NCBI GenBank assembly: GCA_002898935.1 | Contig: BEII01000026.1 | Span: 1 to 10,460 of the forward strand | DNA from: a bacterium HR32 | GTDB lineage: Bacteria; Sysuimicrobiota; Sysuimicrobiia; Sysuimicrobiales; Sysuimicrobiaceae | Direction of reading: 5' to 3' | Length of the DNA: 10,460 nt | Shown: in pieces, positions 6,298-10,460 of the stretch | Layout: each line of letters starts with the position of its first letter | How positions within the stretch are numbered: position 1 is the stretch's first letter | The notes under the pieces: generated by a model | Databases searched by the model: none | What the model saw: the letters and a program-made list of their open reading frames with translations, nothing else | Told to the model about the DNA's origin: nothing | Program-made: the position numbers and the translations under genes

Positions 6298-7356
6298 TCA
6301 GGGGAACTGCGGGCGTTGATGGGCCTGGACGTTCGCGACCACCTCTTGGACGATCTCGGCCGCACTTTCAGGGTAGGCGGACCACACATCCGTCGCCCGC
6401 TGTTCCCGCAGGAGACTGGCTTCCACGCGCACGGGAACCGCTGCTACAAGGGCGAGGTTGATCGCGTCGCTGGGCCGGGCATCCACCGCCTCTCTACCCC
6501 GCGCACCCTCCACTACCACCTCGCCGTAGTACGTGTCGCCCACAAGGCGCGTGATCCGGGCCTCCACGACCCGGCCGCCGGAGGCCCCAAGGAGGCTCAG
6601 GGCCAACTGGTACGGTCCGGGCCTGGGGACGGCCACCCGTTCCAGGGAGAGCGCGATGGCGGTCGCCTCAGCCGGACCGATCCAGATGGGGAGCCTGCGC
6701 AGCCCACCGACCTCCTCCAGGACCACCACCTGCCGGCTTCGGTCCTGCTCTCGCATCCTCCGCACGTCCGCTACCCGCATCTCCACGAAGGGTTCCATGG
6801 TCCTCCCTCCCTCGACCTCGGGCCACCGCCGGCGGAGGGCGATGCGCCCCTTGTGCAGTCTCGACTTCACCCCGCCCACCGAGGTGTGTAGCCGCCGGGC
6901 CACCTCCGCGTGGGACAGACCCTCGAAGTAGAACAGGACGACCGCTGCCCGCTGGCCCGGGGGAAGTGCGGCCACGGCCGGCCGGACAAGACGCCTCTGC
7001 TCGGCGGCCTCCACGAGCTCCTCGGGGTCCACCCACACTCCTCCTGCGAGCGCCGGCAGCGTCTGCGCCTCGGGCCGCCGGTCCGCCCGCCACTGCCGGC
7101 ACACGTTCCGGGCGATCCCCCTCATCCACGCGCCGAACGCCTCCGGGCGATGGAGCCGGTCCAGGTGGAGCCAGGCCAGGATCGCCGCCTCCTGGGAGGC
7201 GTCCTCGGCCAGGTGCGCGTCCCCAAGCAACCGCGCGCACAGCCGCACGATCGCCGGTCGGTACCGCTCCAGGAGCCGGCCCATCGCCTCTCGGTCACCG
7301 GCCCGCGCGGCCGCGACGAGGAGCGCATCCGGAGGACTGGCCATCGGCGCTCTCAT
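6298..7356 (-). CDS. ECF-type sigma-70 domain fused to bifunctional nuclease (BFN/DUF151) domain
   Basis: Single 352-residue frame joining two families. Residues about 10-95 are sigma region 2 (DREAMGRLLERYRPAIVRLC, AEDASQEAAILAWLHLDRL, AWMRGIARNVCRQWRADRR). Residues about 125-178 are sigma region 4 (LPPGQRAAVVLFYFEGLSHA then the helix-turn-helix EVARRLHTSVGGVKSRLHKG). Residues 187-316 are a complete BFN/DUF151 domain (VEMRVADVRRM, VVVLEEVGGLRRLPIWIGPA, EATAIALSLE, VDARPSDAINLALVAAVPVRV), the fold for which DNase and RNase activity has been reported in some members. ATG 7356 has no clear ribosome-binding site; ATG 7344 (Met5) is an alternative. No anti-sigma gene adjoins it. The role is inferred as promoter recognition with a linked nuclease or ligand-sensing domain; the substrate is unknown. 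A strong internal ribosome-binding site lies at the domain boundary. Confidence 0.9.
   Translation of the reverse strand: MRAPMASPPDALLVAAARAGDREAMGRLLERYRPAIVRLCARLLGDAHLAEDASQEAAILAWLHLDRLHRPEAFGAWMRGIARNVCRQWRADRRPEAQTLPALAGGVWVDPEELVEAAEQRRLVRPAVAALPPGQRAAVVLFYFEGLSHAEVARRLHTSVGGVKSRLHKGRIALRRRWPEVEGGRTMEPFVEMRVADVRRMREQDRSRQVVVLEEVGGLRRLPIWIGPAEATAIALSLERVAVPRPGPYQLALSLLGASGGRVVEARITRLVGDTYYGEVVVEGARGREAVDARPSDAINLALVAAVPVRVEASLLREQRATDVWSAYPESAAEIVQEVVANVQAHQRPQFP
6796..6810 (-). promoter_or_regulatory. Internal ribosome-binding site and ATG at the sigma/BFN boundary
   Basis: On the minus strand GGAGGGAGGACC precedes ATG 6798 (Met187), giving one GGAGG at 7 nt and a second, overlapping one at 3 nt. 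This is a better start signal than that of the full-length frame. Translation from here would give a free-standing BFN protein of 166 residues, the usual size of single-domain members. Confidence 0.6.
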
Positions 7357-7402
7357 TCAGTAGTCAGCCCCCACGCTCTCCAGGTTACCCGGAGCCGGAA
7401 GG

Positions 7403-7421
7403 TATGATGTGTCTAAAGGAG
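7403..7421 (+). promoter_or_regulatory. -10-like box and ribosome-binding site of the hicB relic
   Basis: TATGAT at 7403-7408 is followed by AAAGGAG at 7415-7421 and then a GTG at 7436. A -35 is not evident. The signals look intact although the gene behind them is not. Confidence 0.35.
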
Positions 7422-7435
7422 AGGAGGGCGCACCC

Positions 7436-7621
7436 GTGGTGGAGCGCCGCGTGTACCGACCCTTCCTGCCGTGATCACGCACGGGGCCACCCGGGAAGAG
7501 GCCCTGGAGAACGCCCGGGACGCCATCCGCCTGTACCTGGAGTCCCTCAGGACCCGGGGCCTTCCCGCACCGCAGGGCGCTCCCCTCGTTAAAGGCAGAG
7601 GAACTCCTCCGGGTCCTGTAG
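7436..7621 (+). pseudogene. Collapsed hicB-hicA toxin-antitoxin relic
   Basis: HicB antitoxins neutralise the HicA mRNA interferase. Seen: GTG 7436 after AAAGGAG opens VVERRVYRPFLP and hits TGA at 7472. In another frame (through GTG 7471) follows VPTLPAVITHGATREEALEN and ARDAIRLYLESLRTRGLPAP, the hallmark HicB/UPF0150 segment ending near 7575. Directly after, in a third frame at 7577-7621, ALPSLKAEELLRVL-stop matches the first helix of HicA (usual form LPSLKAREVLRVL). The middle of hicB, its C-terminal DNA-binding part and nearly all of hicA, including its catalytic His, are missing. So both genes are inactive: at least one internal deletion and frame change in hicB, and truncation of hicA. 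Family assignment rests on motif recognition. Confidence 0.7.
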
Positions 7622-7798
7622 CCGATCTGCATCCGCGTGCTCTGCTTCAACGAGTGGCTATGATAGTCACGACGGGCGGTGTGTCGCGGCGAACGTTAGG
7701 ATCGGGGTACTCGAAGAGCTCGCGCTTTCGATCTGGTGGGATCGGGATGAGGGCACGGTCACCGTCCTAGCTTGGACTTGACCACCGGGGAGGTCTAC
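7622..7798 (+). other. Spacer with a short orphan protein-like fragment
   Basis: Between the hic relic and the peptidase. The frame 7671-7781 encodes DGRCVAANVRIGVLEELALS followed by IWWDRDEGTVTVLAWT and a stop. It reads like the C-terminal end of a real small protein (Trp-rich, alternating hydrophobic) but has no start or ribosome-binding site. An upstream piece in another frame (ICIRVLCFNEWL, ending at 7661) may belong to it. No family recognised. The stop overlaps the leader of the peptidase gene. Confidence 0.35.
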
Positions 7799-9727
7799 AT
7801 GGCCGGAGTTCGGATCGCGCCCTACGGCTCCTGGAGTTCGCCGCTTTCGGCCTCCCTCGTCGCTGCCGGTGCGGTGGAGCTCTCGGAGGTGAGCCTCGAC
7901 GGCGAGGACGTCTACTGGGTGGAGTCGCGGCCGAGTGAAGGGGGCCGGAGCGTCGTGGTGCGCCGCAGCCCCTCCGGTGCCGTCTCCGACGTGACGCCCC
8001 CGCCCTTTAATGCCCGCACGAGAGTGCACGAGTACGGCGGCGGTGCGGTGGCGGTCGCAGACGGCGTCGTCTACTTCTCCCACTACGCCGACCACCGGAT
8101 CTACCGGCACCGGCCCGGAGAGCCCCCGCGTCCTGTGACCCCGGAGGGTCCGTGGCGCTACGCGGACCTCGTGGTGGACCGCGGGCGCGGGCGGCTCATC
8201 TGCGTCCGGGAAGACCACGCAGGGCCCGCCAAGGAGCCGATGAACACCCTCCTGAGCGTTCCGCTTGGGGGCGGTGCGGCGGAGGTCCTTGCCTCAGGGT
8301 ACGACTTCTACGCCTCGCCGTGCCTGAGCCCGGACGGCTCGAAGCTCGCCTGGCTGTGCTGGAACCACCCGAACCTGCCGTGGGACGGAACGGAGCTGTG
8401 GGTCGCGGACGTTGCCCCAGACGGCTCCCTCCAACACCCGCGCCGGATCGCGGGAGGGCCGGCGGAATCCGTCTTCCAGCCCTCGTGGTCGCCTGACGGC
8501 GCGCTCTGCTTCGTCTCAGACCGCACGGGCTGGTGGAACCTGTACCGGTGGCAGGACGGCCGCACCGAGCCCCTCTATCCTGTGGACGCGGAGTTCGGCC
8601 GGCCGCAGTGGCGGTTCGGGCTTTCGACCTACGCCTTCTGCGACGCGCACCGGATCGTCTGTGCGTTCCGCAAGCACGACGGCTGGCGCCTTGGGGTGCT
8701 CCACATCCCCTCCAGGAGCCTGCGGGTCCTGCCCCTCCCCTACACCGAGATCGCCTACGTGCGCGCCCGCGGAGACCATGCCTTCTTCGTGGCCGCCTCG
8801 CCCACCGAGCCCTGGGGCGTCGTCCGGTGCGACGTGGAGACCGGCCGGACGGAGGTCCTGCGCCGCGCCGCCGAGCTCCCCCTCGATCCAGAGCTCCTTT
8901 CGACTCCGGAGTGGATCGAGTTCCCGACGACGGAGGGTGAGGTGGCCTACGCCTGGTTCTACCCGCCCCGCAATCCCGAGTTCACGGGACCTCCGGGAGA
9001 GAAATCACCGCTCGTGGTGTTCTGCCACGGCGGGCCGACCTCCACGGCCTCCACCGCGCTCCGGCCCGAGGTCCAGTTCTGGACGAGCCGGGGGATCGCG
9101 GTGCTGGACGTGGACTACCGGGGGAGTGCGGGGTACGGACGCGCCTACCGGGACCGGCTTCAGGGGGCCTGGGGTGTCGTGGACGTGGACGACTGCGCCC
9201 GCGGAGCCGAGTTCCTCGTCGAGCGTGGAGGAGTGGACGGCCGGAGACTTGCCATCCGGGGCGGGAGTGCCGGCGGCTACACGACCCTTGCGGTCTTGGC
9301 CTTCCGAGACGTCTTCCGTGCGGGCGCGAGCTACTTCGGGGTGAGCGACCTGGAAGCACTGCACCTCAAGACGCACAAGTTCGAGTCCCGCTACCTGGAG
9401 CGCCTCGTGGGCCCCTATCCGGCCCGCCGCGACCTCTTCCTCGCCCGCTCGCCGCTCTATGCCGCCGACCGCATCCGGGCGCCCGTGATCTTCTTCCAGG
9501 GGCTGGATGACCGGGTCGTACCGCCCGAGCAGTCCGAGCGGATGTACAGGACGTTCGTCGAGAACGGCGTCCCCACCGCGTACCTCGCCTTCGAGGGGGA
9601 GGGCCACGGGTTCCGGCGCGCGGAGACGACCCGGCGGTGCCTTGAGGCGGAACTGGACTTCTACGGGAAAGTCCTCGGGTTCGCACCAGCGGACGTCGTG
9701 GAGCCAGCGCCGATCCAGAACCTCTGA
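7799..9727 (+). CDS. S9 family serine peptidase (prolyl oligopeptidase / acylaminoacyl peptidase-like)
   Basis: Cytoplasmic alpha/beta-hydrolase peptidase cutting short peptides, with a beta-propeller that limits substrate size (family knowledge). Seen: 642 residues from ATG 7799. N-terminal propeller, about 40-375, with blades such as YASPCLSPDGSKLAWLCWNH and FQPSWSPDGALCFVSDRTGW. The hydrolase domain starts near 385-410 (LVVFCHGGPTS, oxyanion region), with GGSAGGY around nucleophile Ser490, the acid in GLDDRVVP (Asp570, by analogy with POP) and His603 in GEGHGFR. The full triad is present. No signal peptide, so it is intracellular. ATG 7799 is preferred over 7772 because GGGGAGG lies 5 nt before it. 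The closest general type is the S9C/dipeptidyl aminopeptidase-acylaminoacyl peptidase group; exact specificity cannot be told. Confidence 0.95.
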   Translation: MAGVRIAPYGSWSSPLSASLVAAGAVELSEVSLDGEDVYWVESRPSEGGRSVVVRRSPSGAVSDVTPPPFNARTRVHEYGGGAVAVADGVVYFSHYADHRIYRHRPGEPPRPVTPEGPWRYADLVVDRGRGRLICVREDHAGPAKEPMNTLLSVPLGGGAAEVLASGYDFYASPCLSPDGSKLAWLCWNHPNLPWDGTELWVADVAPDGSLQHPRRIAGGPAESVFQPSWSPDGALCFVSDRTGWWNLYRWQDGRTEPLYPVDAEFGRPQWRFGLSTYAFCDAHRIVCAFRKHDGWRLGVLHIPSRSLRVLPLPYTEIAYVRARGDHAFFVAASPTEPWGVVRCDVETGRTEVLRRAAELPLDPELLSTPEWIEFPTTEGEVAYAWFYPPRNPEFTGPPGEKSPLVVFCHGGPTSTASTALRPEVQFWTSRGIAVLDVDYRGSAGYGRAYRDRLQGAWGVVDVDDCARGAEFLVERGGVDGRRLAIRGGSAGGYTTLAVLAFRDVFRAGASYFGVSDLEALHLKTHKFESRYLERLVGPYPARRDLFLARSPLYAADRIRAPVIFFQGLDDRVVPPEQSERMYRTFVENGVPTAYLAFEGEGHGFRRAETTRRCLEAELDFYGKVLGFAPADVVEPAPIQNL

Positions 9728-9908
9728 CGACCCGGCCGCGCCAGGCCGTGAACCGATCCGCAAGGGTCGCGGGGTCAACACCACGAAGAAGAGATACCGA
9801 GCGTACGACTTTTGGGCACGCCGCCGTGGCAAGGGCCTGAGTGTCCAGGAGGTCTTCGGAAGAGGGCAACGGCACTCCGGAGTCTGGTCCGTGGGAAGGG
9901 AGGCGCCG
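9728..9908 (+). other. Spacer between peptidase and SDR genes, with a weak hairpin
   Basis: CGACCC (9728-9733) can pair with GGGTCG (9764-9769), with an inner CGGCC/GGCCG stem (9733-9737 and 9744-9748). There is no T-run, so termination is doubtful and the downstream gene may be co-transcribed. The frame of the SDR is open upstream across this spacer, but no ATG or TTG start with a ribosome-binding site was found in it. Confidence 0.4.
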
Positions 9909-10460
9909 GTGCACGTCTTGGTCATCGGAGGGACGCAGTTCTTCGGGTGGGACCTGGTCGAACAGCTCCTCGACCGTGGCGACCACGTCACGGTCTTCAG
10001 CCGGGGGCGCCGACGTCCTCCCTTCTGGGACCGAGTCGAGCACGTCCCCGGCGACAGGAGCGACCCTCGGGCGGTTGCGGCTGCCCTGCGGGGCCGCCGA
10101 TTCGACGCCGTGGTGGACAACATCGCCTTCCAGCCGCAGGACGTGACGTCGGTCCTCGACGCGCTCGGCCCTGGCGCCGGCCACTACCTACTCACCAGCA
10201 GCGGCGCGGTGTACCCGGACTTCGCGCCTCCCGACGTCTTCCGGCCGGTTCCCGAGGAAGCCGCGGACTTGTCCCTGCGGGGCGACGGCGGGTACGCAGA
10301 GGGCAAGCGGGCCTGCGAGCAGGTCCTCCGGGAGCAGCAGACGGTACCGTTTACGGTCATCCGGCCGCCCATCGTGCAGGGGCCGCGGGACCCCACCTTG
10401 CGCGGGTGGTTCTGGTACCAGCGCATCCGGGACGGAGGGCCGGTCATCGTCCCCCGCCGA
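9909..10460 (+). CDS. NAD-dependent epimerase/dehydratase-like extended SDR, 3' end outside window
   Basis: Short-chain dehydrogenase/reductase acting on a nucleotide sugar or similar substrate (family role; substrate not determinable). Seen: 184 codons open to the edge. Rossmann start MHVLVIGGTQFFGWDLVEQL with the GGTxFFG dinucleotide loop (residues 7-13), acidic/basic second strand VTVFSRGR (28-34), GDRSDP (48-53), DAVVDN (66-71), TSSGAVY (96-102) with catalytic Ser near 97-98, and YAEGK giving Tyr129 and Lys133. IRPPIVQGPRD (151-161) is the usual following loop. GTG 9909 is supported by GGGAGG 5 nt upstream. Close in style to the isoflavone-reductase/NAD-dependent epimerase proteins starting with 'LxxGGTxFxG'. 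Probably downstream in the same transcript as the S9 peptidase, 181 bp away. Confidence 0.9.
   Translation, partial: MHVLVIGGTQFFGWDLVEQLLDRGDHVTVFSRGRRRPPFWDRVEHVPGDRSDPRAVAAALRGRRFDAVVDNIAFQPQDVTSVLDALGPGAGHYLLTSSGAVYPDFAPPDVFRPVPEEAADLSLRGDGGYAEGKRACEQVLREQQTVPFTVIRPPIVQGPRDPTLRGWFWYQRIRDGGPVIVPRR

Noticed and set aside
5478..6389. 303-codon minus-strand frame opposite the VOC gene
   Set aside because: Composition of an antisense shadow; the plus-strand frame has the full family signature.
9005..10123. 372-codon minus-strand frame across the peptidase and SDR genes
   Set aside because: It spans two genes recognised on the other strand and has no recognisable motif of its own.

Overview
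The window is very GC-rich bacterial DNA with short intergenic gaps, strong GGAGG-type Shine-Dalgarno sequences and frequent GTG or TTG starts. Gene content (class A penicillin-binding protein, thioredoxin-dependent peroxiredoxin, ECF-type sigma domain, S9 peptidase, extended SDR) is chromosomal. The lineage cannot be fixed from this sequence; a high-GC, poorly studied phylum, possibly thermophilic, is a guess.

Left part (1-2640, minus strand): a two-gene unit. A bcp-type peroxiredoxin is followed, with a GTGA stop/start overlap, by a class A PBP that runs off the left edge. Divergent from it is tRNA-Ala(CGC) at 2740-2815, with the G3:U70 identity pair and an encoded CCA.

TRNA-flanking zone (2786-5714): the last 30 nt of the tRNA plus 14 nt of trailer are repeated exactly (44 bp) 171 bp downstream. 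The spacer contains an inverted partial copy of the T-arm and a 13-bp inverted repeat. This looks like the att-type scar of a tRNA-targeting element. Next come a secreted protein with a beta-rich domain and TPR-like helices (3321-4067, plus strand) and a minus-strand remnant of a CsgG/FlgO-like secreted protein spread over three frames (5230-4380). About 480 bp of apparently gene-free DNA with two GC-rich hairpins follows.

Right part (5715-10460): a VOC-fold (PhnB/3-demethylubiquinone methyltransferase-like) protein; convergent to it, an ECF sigma factor fused to a bifunctional nuclease (BFN/DUF151) domain, with a strong internal ribosome-binding site at the domain boundary. Then come a collapsed HicB-HicA toxin-antitoxin relic, an intact S9 prolyl-oligopeptidase-family peptidase, and the 5' part of an NAD-dependent epimerase/dehydratase-like SDR that runs off the right edge.

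The genes do not form one pathway. The most noteworthy points are the sigma-BFN fusion with a possible second product, the tRNA-end duplication with its internal fold, and the concentration of gene remnants. I found no convincing complete new defence or mobile system.
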